Below, in pieces: positions 45,984 through 54,630 of a stretch of 64,000 bases of DNA. How positions within the stretch are numbered: position 1 is the first letter of the stretch; the number at the start of each line of letters is the position of its first letter. Under the pieces are notes generated by a model. That model had not been told where the DNA came from and did no database searches. It saw only the letters and a program-made list of their open reading frames with translations. Made by a program: the position numbers and the translations under genes. This stretch comes from an uncultured Acidimicrobiaceae bacterium (GTDB lineage: Bacteria; Actinomycetota; Acidimicrobiia; Spongiisociales; SHLN01): contig CAMYMH010000009.1 in assembly GCA_947259275.1 (NCBI GenBank), positions 42,306 through 106,305 on the forward strand, read 5' to 3'.

Positions 45984-47681
45984 ATGTTTGTCGTCTTTGG
46001 ACTGCTTGCCTCGCTCGTCCAGCTGCTGATTCTCGGCGCGATCGTCGTGTTCATCGTCAAGGCGGTCTCGGGCCGCAGGGGTGGACGATCGTCCGATACC
46101 GCGCCGGCAACCGTGAAACGCCTGCTGGTTTTCGGGTCCCTGTACGCGGCCCTGCACGTTGCTGCCTGGGGGGTGGCCGGCCTGGTGGCATTGGTGAGCG
46201 ACGGTTCCGGTGATCGGGCCGAGCGGGCACCCGAACCGCTGGCGATGACCATCGTCGCCGCGCCCGTGCTGTTCTTGCTCGGCCGCTGGGTCTGGCGCAC
46301 GCTGGCCGATCCGGCCGAGCGGGGAGCGGCCTTCAACATCTATTTGAACCTGACCCTGACTACCGCGCTGGCGGTGGTGATGATCAACGCCATCATGTCC
46401 GGAGATTGGCTGGTCGGCGACGGAGATTTCTCCAGCATGTCGCTCGCCTCGCTGTTGGTGTGGACGCCGATCGGGATCGGCCACTGGTGGTTGTGGCGCC
46501 GATTCCGCTCCCAGGTCTCCAACCTGCACGTCTACGTCGGCGCGATTGCCGGTCTCGGGGTGATGGCCGGCTACGGCGGTGCCCTGCTGGGACGCATCTT
46601 CGATCTACTGCTGGACTCGGGGACACGAGTGCAGCTGACGGCCGAAACCGATGCGGATGTTGCCAGCTGGGTGGTGGCATTCGCGGTCGGCGCGACGGTG
46701 TTCGGATGGCACTGGGTCGCGACCGGCATGCGGGAGCAGCGGGATGTCCTGTGGCATTCGTATGTGGTTCTCGTCGGTGTGCTTGGAGGCCTCATCGCCG
46801 CGGTGGTGGGTGCCGGTATCAGCCTGTTCGCCATTCTCCAATGGTGGCTCGGCGACCCCGAATCGGCCTCGGCCGTCCGTCACTTCCAAGACTTCATTCC
46901 CGCACTATCGGTGCTGGTCGTCGGGGGGATCATCTGGTTCTATCATCGGCGGGTGGTTGGCCCCCTGACGGGAGATCGCACCGAGGTCCAGCGGGTCTAC
47001 GACCATGTGGTGGCGGCGGTGGGGCTGGTGACCGCCATGGTCGGGGTTGTCATTCTGATAATCGGATTCTTCGAGGCGGTGTTCCCCAACGACAACAGTA
47101 TGGCTTCGGACGCCAACACCCTCCTCGGGGCCGCCACCACGCTGGCGGTGGGCATCCCCCTGTGGGCTCAGGCCTGGCGACGCATCAATGGGTTTCTGCG
47201 AACCGCCCCTGCGGTGGAGGCGGCATCGCCGACCCGGCGCAGCTATTTGTTCGGCATCATCGGCATCGCCGGGGTGGTTGCCGCCGTCTCCCTCATAACG
47301 CTGCTGGTCACCGTGTTCAACGGACTGCTTGGTGAGGATGGCGGGCAGCTTCGCAACGACCTCCAGGTGCCGGTGGCCCTGCTGTTCACCGTCGGGGCCG
47401 TCGCCGTCTATCACATCCTGGTCTTGAGAGAGGAGCGGGAAGACGTTCCGGCCGTCGAGCATCCCAAGCAGGTCGTCCTGGTCACCACCAGTGACACCCT
47501 CGCGGGCAAGTTGCATGAGATTACCGGGGCCCGGGTGACGGTGCTCCACCGCCTGGACGCCAACGGCGAAGCCGTCGACCCCGAGACGATTGCAGCCGCC
47601 ATCCGTGAGGCGGCCTTTGACGACCTGCTGGTGGTGCCCGATCCCTCGGGCGCAGTGCAAGTGATCCCCTACCGGCGCTAA
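45984..47681 (+). CDS. DUF5671-type polytopic membrane protein
   Basis: A 565-residue protein starting at ATG 45984 with GGGAGG five bases before. About 12 helices are visible in repeated pairs, with recurring blocks such as LLVFGSLYAALHVAAWGVA, YVVLVGVLGGLIAAVVGAG and YLFGIIGIAGVVAAVSLITL, each followed by an RR or R-x-x-R loop. That repeated architecture and charge pattern match DUF5671. The C-terminal 80 residues are cytosolic (VVLVTTSDTLAGKLHEITG). Function unknown. No transporter motif is apparent. Confidence 0.75.
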   Translation: MFVVFGLLASLVQLLILGAIVVFIVKAVSGRRGGRSSDTAPATVKRLLVFGSLYAALHVAAWGVAGLVALVSDGSGDRAERAPEPLAMTIVAAPVLFLLGRWVWRTLADPAERGAAFNIYLNLTLTTALAVVMINAIMSGDWLVGDGDFSSMSLASLLVWTPIGIGHWWLWRRFRSQVSNLHVYVGAIAGLGVMAGYGGALLGRIFDLLLDSGTRVQLTAETDADVASWVVAFAVGATVFGWHWVATGMREQRDVLWHSYVVLVGVLGGLIAAVVGAGISLFAILQWWLGDPESASAVRHFQDFIPALSVLVVGGIIWFYHRRVVGPLTGDRTEVQRVYDHVVAAVGLVTAMVGVVILIIGFFEAVFPNDNSMASDANTLLGAATTLAVGIPLWAQAWRRINGFLRTAPAVEAASPTRRSYLFGIIGIAGVVAAVSLITLLVTVFNGLLGEDGGQLRNDLQVPVALLFTVGAVAVYHILVLREEREDVPAVEHPKQVVLVTTSDTLAGKLHEITGARVTVLHRLDANGEAVDPETIAAAIREAAFDDLLVVPDPSGAVQVIPYRR

Positions 47682-47751
47682 GCCGGCCGGAACAGAGCCA
47701 CGGTGAGTCTGGTTGAATGACCCACCGAAGCGCGTATCAAGGAGTACCGAG

Positions 47752-47955
47752 TTGGCTACCAGTCACTACTGCCACGGGAAGTGGCGGTCGGGATCGGTCG
47801 GATCTTGCCCCCGTCACGACAAGCTTTCCAAGAAACAGACCAACGTCTACCGCGGCGTGGGCGACCCGGGCGGCCGCTCCGGAGCTGCCGAGGCTCCAGA
47901 GTCGGAGAAGTCTCCTCCGAAACCCGAGAAACCTTCCCCCAAGACTGACGTCTGA
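47752..47955 (+). CDS. Small basic Cys/His protein with TTG start
   Basis: A 67-residue product from TTG 47752, with AAGGAG at 47739-47744 (7 bases upstream), the best ribosome-binding site in the neighbourhood. The N-terminal ATSHYCHGKWRSGSVGSCPR then HDK has two Cys (7, 19) and three His, which could bind zinc, and the C-terminus is Pro/Lys/Glu-rich (EKSPPKPEKPSPKTDV). No family recognised. An upstream in-frame ATG (47713) has no ribosome binding site. Confidence 0.55.
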   Translation: MATSHYCHGKWRSGSVGSCPRHDKLSKKQTNVYRGVGDPGGRSGAAEAPESEKSPPKPEKPSPKTDV

Positions 47956-47981
47956 ATCCTCCGACTAGTCGAGCGGTCCGT

Positions 47982-48638
47982 TCATAGATACAGGTTGACG
48001 TCCGCCTGCTCCAGGACGGCTATGAATGTGAAGTACTCGACGAGTGGCAAGTCGTCGAACAACAGATCTTCTCGCTTGACCTTGAAATGGGGCATCGAGG
48101 CTCCGCAAACGTAGATCTTGGCGCCGAGGCTCCGGAGCTGGCGCAGCTTCTGTTGGGGGGGCAGATGTCCGGTTTTGCTCATGCCGGCGGCCGCCAATCG
48201 ACTGAATGGGCGCGACCAACCGCTCAACTTGGGCCGGAACCCACGGGTCAGCACCCGCACTGCTGGTCCCTGGAAGTAGAGATGAACCTCCATACCATTC
48301 AGCGCCGCGGCGAGCGCAAACCCCAGCGGCGAAAGCAGCTCCTCGAGTCCGTCTGCGGAGATCACCATCGCCAGGCTGGTGCCCGCCTCCTTGGCCGGTC
48401 CTTTCCTGATCGCGAAGCTTCGTCCCGAAGGGGTGACCTCTGAGGAGATCAGTTGATGGCCGGTCGACTGGCACCAGGCGGTGACATCTCGTTCGATCGG
48501 CTCGTAGTCGTCGGTTAGCAGCTCGAGGACCGCACCCTCCTTCAGGGTGAGCATTTCGGCGGCAGTGTCGAAAACGACATAGGTGCTAATGGTCTTGCCC
48601 CGGGCGTCTACCAGGGGCGTGGTGGTAATGGTCTCCAT
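47982..48638 (-). CDS. TusA-like plus DsrE-like fusion protein
   Basis: A 218-residue protein with GGAGGAGG seven bases before ATG 48638. Residues 8-78 resemble TusA (VDARGKTISTYVVFDTAAEM, then AWCQSTGHQLISSE), but the CPxP motif after DARG is replaced by KTIST, so the sulfur-carrying Cys is gone. Residues 85-218 resemble a DsrE domain, with LSPLGFALAAALNGMEVHLY and a conserved Cys in KIYVCGASM. The fusion suggests a sulfur-relay or sensing role with only the DsrE Cys active. The SQR-like gene is 5 kb away and a Rieske gene lies upstream. Confidence 0.72.
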   Translation of the reverse strand: METITTTPLVDARGKTISTYVVFDTAAEMLTLKEGAVLELLTDDYEPIERDVTAWCQSTGHQLISSEVTPSGRSFAIRKGPAKEAGTSLAMVISADGLEELLSPLGFALAAALNGMEVHLYFQGPAVRVLTRGFRPKLSGWSRPFSRLAAAGMSKTGHLPPQQKLRQLRSLGAKIYVCGASMPHFKVKREDLLFDDLPLVEYFTFIAVLEQADVNLYL

Positions 48639-48771
48639 GCGGCAACCTCCTCCGGTAGCGACATCAGAGCAATCACACCAGATCGACGCGTCGGTTGCCT
48701 AGGGTCGTCCGGCTCTACGAGGTTTCGGACAACGCTTTGGGAGCTCACCCCTCGAGGATCCGGTTGGCTCT

Positions 48772-49122
48772 CTATTCGAGGTACAGGGTCTTGTCGCGTT
48801 CGACGACTTGGCGGCGCCCAAGCGGAAGTACGAGTGTGAGGGCCTTGAAGGCGGTGCCGAGGCCGGGGATCCTGGCAAACAGACCCTGAGGGCCGAGCAC
48901 CATCCGCCCGGTCTTGACGTCGTACTTGGAGCCGTGCCAGGGACACGTCAGGCATCCGCTCTCGTCAATGGTCCCATCGGCCAGGTCGGCCATGAGGTGC
49001 CGGCACCGCCGGGTGACCGCAAACAACTCACCGTCGGCGTTGCCGACCGCGTACGCACCGGCCCCTTTGACGTCGCCCACCGTCAGCTCAGAAACCGGCC
49101 CGACTTCCACTTCGTTTGACAT
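48772..49122 (-). CDS. Rieske-type [2Fe-2S] ferredoxin
   Basis: A 116-residue small Rieske protein. Cluster ligands are in VTRRCRHLMADLADG (C-x-H) and CLTCPWHGSKYDVKTG (C-x-x-H). ATG 49122 has GGGAGGG eight bases upstream. It resembles ferredoxin components of dioxygenase-type or nitrite-reductase-type electron transfer, with a short extra C-terminal tail (RRQVVERDKTLYLE). No oxygenase is adjacent. It shares its strand with the fusion protein downstream and the nitronate monooxygenase upstream. Confidence 0.88.
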   Translation of the reverse strand: MSNEVEVGPVSELTVGDVKGAGAYAVGNADGELFAVTRRCRHLMADLADGTIDESGCLTCPWHGSKYDVKTGRMVLGPQGLFARIPGLGTAFKALTLVLPLGRRQVVERDKTLYLE

Positions 49123-49155
49123 CAAATCCGCCCTCCCGGCCTGTGCGGCGCGATC

Positions 49156-50619
49156 CTACCGCTCCAGGTTCGGTTCGCTTGGCCCAGGACGAGCCCGATC
49201 CGGGAGCAGGTAGTTGAGCACGTCGACGGCCCGGTACGTCTCGGCGCCGGGGGGGAGGAAGCGGGCAACTCCGGCGATGTCATCACCCGAGGTGACGAGG
49301 CGGGCCTCGACGTAGCCGTCCCGCTGGGTCTGGCCGAGACCGATGTTGGCCAGGAGCGCGTTGCACAGGCACTTGCGGCCAACCGTCTCCTTCTCCGCTC
49401 CGCCCTTGGCGACGAAGTCCTCGACCGGTTCCGACGCGCACCGCCATCCGATGGATCCGTCGTCACGCCGGTAGGCGGTGCGGAGGTACCCGAGATCGCA
49501 GGTGCGAGGCCGTGCCCGGTAGGCCTCATCGGTAGCAATGGTGTTATCCAGCTGGGCGACCTTGAACGGGAAGCCGGTTGGTGAGGCCACCGGGTCGGTG
49601 AACACCCGGGCCTCCCCTCGGGAGCTCAGATCGAGAACAGTGCGCTTGACGCTGCCCTCAAACCCCGACTCTTCACAAAAGGCGAAGGCGGTCCCAACCT
49701 GAACTCCGGCCGCTCCCAGCTCACGCGCCTCGGCCACCCGTTCAGGCTCGGCGTATGACCCGGCCAGCCAAAACGGCAGGCCCAGCTGACGGATCACCTC
49801 GAGGTCGGGTACATCCCGCTCGCCGTAGAGCGGCTCGCCGTCCTCCGTGAGCTGACCGCGTCCCCGGGGCGGGGCGTTATGTCCGCCGGCGGTGGGAGCT
49901 TCCACCACAAATCCGTCCACTCGCGCTTCGACCTTCTTGGCCAGCATGGTCGCAAGGATGTGGGACGACACGATCGCCAGGAAGGCAGGTCTTTCCACGG
50001 GCGGCAGCACTCCATCGGTGAACTCGCCCGGGTCGAAACGGGTGTACGGGTCGTCCTCGTCGGTGGCTCCCTTCACATCGATCTTCAGCTCCACCGCCAG
50101 GCCGACCGACAGGCGGTCGAGGATGCCGGGAATCGCCCGGGGAATACCCGCCCCCATCAGGACGTAGTCCACCCCGGCCAGCATGGCTCCGTACAGAGAT
50201 GGGAGGGTGGGAATCTGAACCTTCTCGAGGTAGTTGATCCCCACCGGGTTGCCATGGCCCTCTTTGGCCAGGTACACCTCGACGAAGTTGGAAGCGACCA
50301 GCAAATCCTCGACATGGCGGGACTGCTGCATTTTGTGCATTGGCTTGGTGCCGAGACGCACGCCCGCCGGCGTCCCGTCCGGTACGAAATACCGGTCGAC
50401 GATACGCTCGGCCACACCGGGCACCGGGAACGCCGCCAGCGCCCGCCGCACATGACCACCGGGATCACCCCGCTGGAGGCGGCGGGCGAGCACCGCGTCG
50501 AGGGCGGTCCCGGAAACCACGCCGAGCTGGCCCTCCGAGGACACGGCTCTCGCCAGTTGCCAACCGGAGACGGCTACCCCCATGCCGCCCTGAATGATCA
50601 CCGGAAGCCCTTTGGTCAT
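49156..50619 (-). CDS. Nitronate monooxygenase (2-nitropropane dioxygenase-like) with Cys-rich C-terminus
   Basis: A 487-residue FMN-barrel protein. VIIQGGMGVAVSGWQLARAV is the N-terminal loop, VDGFVVEAPTAGGHNAPPRG holds the GGH motif, and LGAAGVQVGTAFAFCEESG is the phosphate loop. A C-terminal extension of ~120 residues has four conserved-looking Cys (RTCDLG, WRCASE, KCLCNALLA), typical of a larger actinobacterial subgroup. It likely oxidises nitroalkanes or nitronates with FMN. An in-frame ATG at 50655 is an alternative start. Confidence 0.85.
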   Translation of the reverse strand: MTKGLPVIIQGGMGVAVSGWQLARAVSSEGQLGVVSGTALDAVLARRLQRGDPGGHVRRALAAFPVPGVAERIVDRYFVPDGTPAGVRLGTKPMHKMQQSRHVEDLLVASNFVEVYLAKEGHGNPVGINYLEKVQIPTLPSLYGAMLAGVDYVLMGAGIPRAIPGILDRLSVGLAVELKIDVKGATDEDDPYTRFDPGEFTDGVLPPVERPAFLAIVSSHILATMLAKKVEARVDGFVVEAPTAGGHNAPPRGRGQLTEDGEPLYGERDVPDLEVIRQLGLPFWLAGSYAEPERVAEARELGAAGVQVGTAFAFCEESGFEGSVKRTVLDLSSRGEARVFTDPVASPTGFPFKVAQLDNTIATDEAYRARPRTCDLGYLRTAYRRDDGSIGWRCASEPVEDFVAKGGAEKETVGRKCLCNALLANIGLGQTQRDGYVEARLVTSGDDIAGVARFLPPGAETYRAVDVLNYLLPDRARPGPSEPNLER

Positions 50620-50713
50620 GGGCAATCGTAGGCGGCCCTCTCCGGCGATTTCCATGGCCACCGGCCTCGACGATGCGATTTTGTGTCACCAGCCCGCTGT
50701 ACCATCGCTCGCA

Positions 50714-51655
50714 ATGGCTCGCCTCTATGTCGAGGAATGGTCGCCCGAATATGGGGCGTCCGTCGATACCGATGAGTCGCTGGCGCCCTCTGCCGGTCAG
50801 ATCGATACCACCGTCGAGGTGGAGGGCGGGTGGGAACCGATCGACGGCCACGACGACAACTTCCCGGTCGTCGCCTTCGTCGACGGCATTCGGCGAGTCG
50901 ACGCCCGACTCACCATCGACGATCCCCAGGCTGGGCCGGTCCCCGGCATCTGCGGATCGTTTGCGGCCGGTGCCACCCTGTGGAAGCGTGATCCGCCGCG
51001 GTCGGAAATCGAAGCTGTCCGCGTCGACCGCCTGGCAATCTTCACCGAGGGGGCCGCAGCTCCGATTCCCTCCCTCGGTCACGGTTTGGCCTACCTGACC
51101 GAGTCGGTTGGGAGCTCAGACCCCGGCATGCTCATCTCCCATTTCCATACCCAAATGCGCCGGGCCGAGGCCGAGATTGCCCTCGACCTTGCCCGGTCCG
51201 GGTACTTCGTTGTCGCAGACGGTCCCATCTCCGAGCTGGCGGCCGAGTCGGTGGTTGGCTACATCAAGAGTCACCGGGTCTCGTATCTTCCACCCGACGT
51301 GGCGGCGATCATGGGGAAACTCGACCCCGGCCAGCGCACCCCCCTTTTCGGTATGCCGAGCTACAAGCGGTATTCGTGGTATTTGCGCCTGACTCGCCCC
51401 CGCGGTGGGCACAGCTGGGCGGGCATCGTGCGCTGCGAGGCTCCCGGGTCCCTGTCGCTTGCCAAGGTCAAGGTCCTCGCCGACCGCACCGCCGCTCTGC
51501 TGCCCCGCTTCGCCTCCGAGCCCCACATCGACCCGCGGGCCCCGCAAAACCTGGTTCCTATCGGTGCACTCGAGAAGCAGCTCCGGGCCCGGCTCGGCGA
51601 CCGCCACCTCATCTACCGGGCATTGCGAGAAGCAACCATGCGGCTGCCGGCGTGA
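50714..51655 (+). CDS. nurA: NurA-like 5'-3' nuclease
   Basis: A 313-residue protein from ATG 50714. VVAFVDGIRRVDARL carries the first catalytic Asp at the NurA DG(S) position, YFVVADGPISEL a second Asp motif, and the middle helix AEAEIALDLARSG a possible Glu. The C-terminal half (YSWYLRLTRP, then GIVRCEAPGS, AKVKVLADRTAALL) fits NurA layout. The assignment relies mainly on the gene order, since HerA is next (31 bases) and Mre11/Rad50 follow. NurA digests DNA ends under control of HerA. Catalytic residue numbering is not certain. Confidence 0.75.
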   Translation: MARLYVEEWSPEYGASVDTDESLAPSAGQIDTTVEVEGGWEPIDGHDDNFPVVAFVDGIRRVDARLTIDDPQAGPVPGICGSFAAGATLWKRDPPRSEIEAVRVDRLAIFTEGAAAPIPSLGHGLAYLTESVGSSDPGMLISHFHTQMRRAEAEIALDLARSGYFVVADGPISELAAESVVGYIKSHRVSYLPPDVAAIMGKLDPGQRTPLFGMPSYKRYSWYLRLTRPRGGHSWAGIVRCEAPGSLSLAKVKVLADRTAALLPRFASEPHIDPRAPQNLVPIGALEKQLRARLGDRHLIYRALREATMRLPA

Positions 51656-51686
51656 CGGCCATAATGTCCGGAGCGCTGGAGGAAGA

Positions 51687-53420
51687 ATGACGAATGAAGC
51701 GATGCCGGAGAGAGGCGTCGGGCGGGTACTGGGCACCGAGCACACCTCGACTCGCCAATTCCGCGTTGTTCTCGAAGCCGACGATTACCTCCAGCTCGAC
51801 GACCTGGTGGTCGTTTCCACCGATGTGCCGGCTCACGGTGAGGTGAAGACCTACGGCGTGGTCACCGAGGCGCAAGCGGTATACGAAGGAGCCACCTTCG
51901 AATCCGACACCCACCGCATCGCCGCCGATGGGATCCTGCCGGGCGCCAAGGTGCGTTCTGCGCAGGTAGCTATCACCCGGGTCGATCCCGAACTGTGGGT
52001 TTCGCCCGATCCGGGTGAGGTGGTTCGGCGTGCCAGCGGCCTCGAGCGGCACAAGGCGCTCTACACCGACGAGATGGGGCGCCCGCTGGCAGTCGGGCTC
52101 GGGCGCGATGGGCAGCCGATGTTCGTCGATCTCGACTTCTTCGATGGCCGCAAGGGTGGCCACATGTCCATCTCGGGCATCAGCGGGGTCGCAACCAAGA
52201 CCAGCTTTGCCCTGTTCTTCCTCCGGATGCTCACCGCCAAGCCGGAGGTGGTTGGGGAGGGTGCCGCCAACCTGCGGATCCTGGTGTTCAACGTGAAGGG
52301 CGAGGATTTGCTGTGGCTCGATAAGCACAACAAGGAATTCACGGAAGGGGCCGCCGCCGGATGGGACGTGCTGGGAGTAAAACCGACACCCTTCGATTCG
52401 GTCGCCTTTTGGGCCCCGCCCCGGGCACACTCGGGCGATGTGGTGGTCCCCGACATCGGGGGCCGTCAGGAGGGGGTTGAGGCGTTTGCCTGGACGCCCC
52501 GCGAGTTCATCGACGAGGGTCTGCTCCGATTCCTTTTCACCGATGCTTCAGATACCCGCAATCAGATCCCGTTTATCGAAGAGCGGGTCGAAGCCCAGCT
52601 CAAGCGATACGCGGTCGATGTGGCAGGTGAGCCCGGTGCCGTCGTGCTGCGCGATCCCATCGAGGGCCACAAGCCGGGTGACGTGGTGACCGCCGGCAAG
52701 GGCGAGACGGTCATCCGCGATCTGAAGTCGCTGTCGGAGGCGATCGAAGAGTTCGTTGATCCGCCAGACGGTGAGCCGGAGGTCCGCTGGACCGGCCGGG
52801 TCCAGGCGGGAACCGTTTCGGCTTTCATGCGGCGCGTCCACGCCGGAGCCAACCGGCTCGGCCGGCTCATCCAGGCAGGCGAGAGCCGCCGCATCGACCG
52901 ATCGGCTGCGCAGGTGACGGTGGTGGGCATCCAGTCGCTTCACGATCCCGGACAGCGGTTCGTGGTCGGGGCTCTGCTGGCGGAGACCTTCGCCGAGAAA
53001 GAGCGGAGCGGCCAGCGCTTTCCGCTTTCGGTCATAGTGCTCGACGAACTCAACAAGTATGCGCCGCGCGAGGGGCAGAGCCCCATCAAGGACATGCTCA
53101 TCGACATCGCCCAGCGAGGGCGTTCGCTGGGCGTGTTGCTGGTCGGTGCCCAGCAAACCGCCTCACGGGTGGCGCAGGAGGTCATGGAGAACGCCGCCCT
53201 CAAGGTGGCCGGTCGCCTCGACGCTGCCGAGGCGGAGCGGGCCGAATACGGTTGGATGCTTCCCTCAACCCGAGCCCGCGCTCGCCTCCTCAAACCCGGA
53301 ACCATGGTGGTGAGCCAGCCGGCCATTCCCATTCCGCTCGTCGTCGACTTTCCGTTCCCGCCGTGGGCGACCCGCAAGGAGGAAGTGGTCGCCGACGGTG
53401 ACCCTTTCGAGGGGCTGTGA
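51687..53420 (+). CDS. herA: HerA-family hexameric DNA translocase ATPase
   Basis: A 577-residue protein; ATG 51687 has GGAGGAAG directly upstream. Residues 10-110 form a HAS-barrel (RVLGTEHTSTRQFRVVLEAD). The P-loop region, residues 160-173, reads HMSISGISGVATKTSF, with T instead of G before the Lys. Walker B is VIVLDELNKYAP (448-460), followed by DIAQRGRSLGVLLVGAQQTA, the sensor motif with Arg and Gln. HerA hexamers pump DNA into NurA during end resection. Located between nurA and the Mre11 gene in one operon. Confidence 0.85.
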   Translation: MTNEAMPERGVGRVLGTEHTSTRQFRVVLEADDYLQLDDLVVVSTDVPAHGEVKTYGVVTEAQAVYEGATFESDTHRIAADGILPGAKVRSAQVAITRVDPELWVSPDPGEVVRRASGLERHKALYTDEMGRPLAVGLGRDGQPMFVDLDFFDGRKGGHMSISGISGVATKTSFALFFLRMLTAKPEVVGEGAANLRILVFNVKGEDLLWLDKHNKEFTEGAAAGWDVLGVKPTPFDSVAFWAPPRAHSGDVVVPDIGGRQEGVEAFAWTPREFIDEGLLRFLFTDASDTRNQIPFIEERVEAQLKRYAVDVAGEPGAVVLRDPIEGHKPGDVVTAGKGETVIRDLKSLSEAIEEFVDPPDGEPEVRWTGRVQAGTVSAFMRRVHAGANRLGRLIQAGESRRIDRSAAQVTVVGIQSLHDPGQRFVVGALLAETFAEKERSGQRFPLSVIVLDELNKYAPREGQSPIKDMLIDIAQRGRSLGVLLVGAQQTASRVAQEVMENAALKVAGRLDAAEAERAEYGWMLPSTRARARLLKPGTMVVSQPAIPIPLVVDFPFPPWATRKEEVVADGDPFEGL

Positions 53421-53460
53421 TGGTCTCCCGCCGACCACATCGTCGCCCGCCGGGGCACTA

Positions 53461-54630
53461 GTGCGGATCCTCCACACGTCCGACTGGCACGTGGGTAAGC
53501 GGCTCGGCCGCTTCTCGCGAATCGAAGAGACCCGCCGAGCCATCGAGGAGCTGGCGACGATCGCCGACCAGGAGGCGGTCGACCTCGTGTGCCACTCCGG
53601 CGACTTGTTCGACCGGCCGGTACCTCCCATGGAGGCGCTGCAAGTTGGGCTGGGTGGCCTGGTTCGCCTCACCGGCGGGGGCACCCGGCCGGTCGTGGTC
53701 GTCGCCGGCAACCACGACTCTTCTGAGCTGTTCGATGCGCTGGCGCCGTTCCTGGCCGGATGGGGCATTCATCTCGTCGGCTCCATCAAAGCCCCGGCCG
53801 AAGGCGGCGTGCTCCGCCTGGAAACCGGGGCCGGAGACGCCCTGGTGGCCTGCCTCCCGTTCCTGCGGGAAGGAAGGGTCGTCGACTTCATGGCCGAAAC
53901 CGACCGCTGGTACGGCCAATACGCTGAACGAGTCCGACGGCTCACCGAGGCCTATTCGGAATACGTCATCGCCGAAGCCGGCACCGAGGCGGTATCGCTC
54001 CTGGTCGCCCACTTCATGGTCACCGGCGCTCGGGTGGGGGGCCACGGCGCCCCGCGCGGGGAGCGCGAACTGCACATGGGCGAGGCCTACGCGGTGGGCG
54101 AGGGCGCGATTCCTCCGTCGCTCGGCTACGTTGCCATGGGTCACATCCATGCCCCCCAGCCGGTGCCCGGGGCCAACGTGCCCGCCGAGTACGCCGGATC
54201 GCTGCTCGAGCTCGACTTCGGCGAGTCCGGCGAAGAGAAGCGCGTCGTCATCGCCGACCTCGAGCCGGGAAAGCGTGCGGTGGTGCGGAGCGTGAGGCTC
54301 TCATCGGGCCGGCGCTTGCAGCAGGTGTCGGGGACCTGGGAGGAAATCGGCTCTCGTACCGACCTCGTCGAACGCTATCTCGATCTCAAAGTCGACACCG
54401 ACGGTCCCGAGCCGGGCTTGGACGCGCTCGCGCGCGACGTGTTCCCATACCTGGTGAAGGTGGCGGCAGTGTACGACCGGGAGGCCGTCGAGCCGGTCTC
54501 CTACAGCCACCTGCCGTGGGAGGACATCTACCGCGCCTACTACGAGCAGGAGCGAGGTGAGCCGGCCCCCGAGGAGCTCCTGGCGGCCTTCCGGGAAGTC
54601 GAGGATGAGGTGAGCCATGCGGCCCCTTGA
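53461..54630 (+). CDS. sbcD: Mre11/SbcD-family DNA nuclease
   Basis: A 389-residue metallophosphoesterase from GTG 53461. All motifs are present: ILHTSDWHVGK (DxH), CHSGDLFDRP (GDxxD), VVAGNHDSSE (GNHD), LLVAHFMV (H) and GYVAMGHIHAPQ (GHxH). The C-terminal capping region runs from about 290. It forms the nuclease of the Mre11-Rad50 (SbcCD) complex, which opens hairpins and blocked DNA ends. The stop overlaps the SbcC start by 14 bases. Confidence 0.93.
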   Translation: MRILHTSDWHVGKRLGRFSRIEETRRAIEELATIADQEAVDLVCHSGDLFDRPVPPMEALQVGLGGLVRLTGGGTRPVVVVAGNHDSSELFDALAPFLAGWGIHLVGSIKAPAEGGVLRLETGAGDALVACLPFLREGRVVDFMAETDRWYGQYAERVRRLTEAYSEYVIAEAGTEAVSLLVAHFMVTGARVGGHGAPRGERELHMGEAYAVGEGAIPPSLGYVAMGHIHAPQPVPGANVPAEYAGSLLELDFGESGEEKRVVIADLEPGKRAVVRSVRLSSGRRLQQVSGTWEEIGSRTDLVERYLDLKVDTDGPEPGLDALARDVFPYLVKVAAVYDREAVEPVSYSHLPWEDIYRAYYEQERGEPAPEELLAAFREVEDEVSHAAP

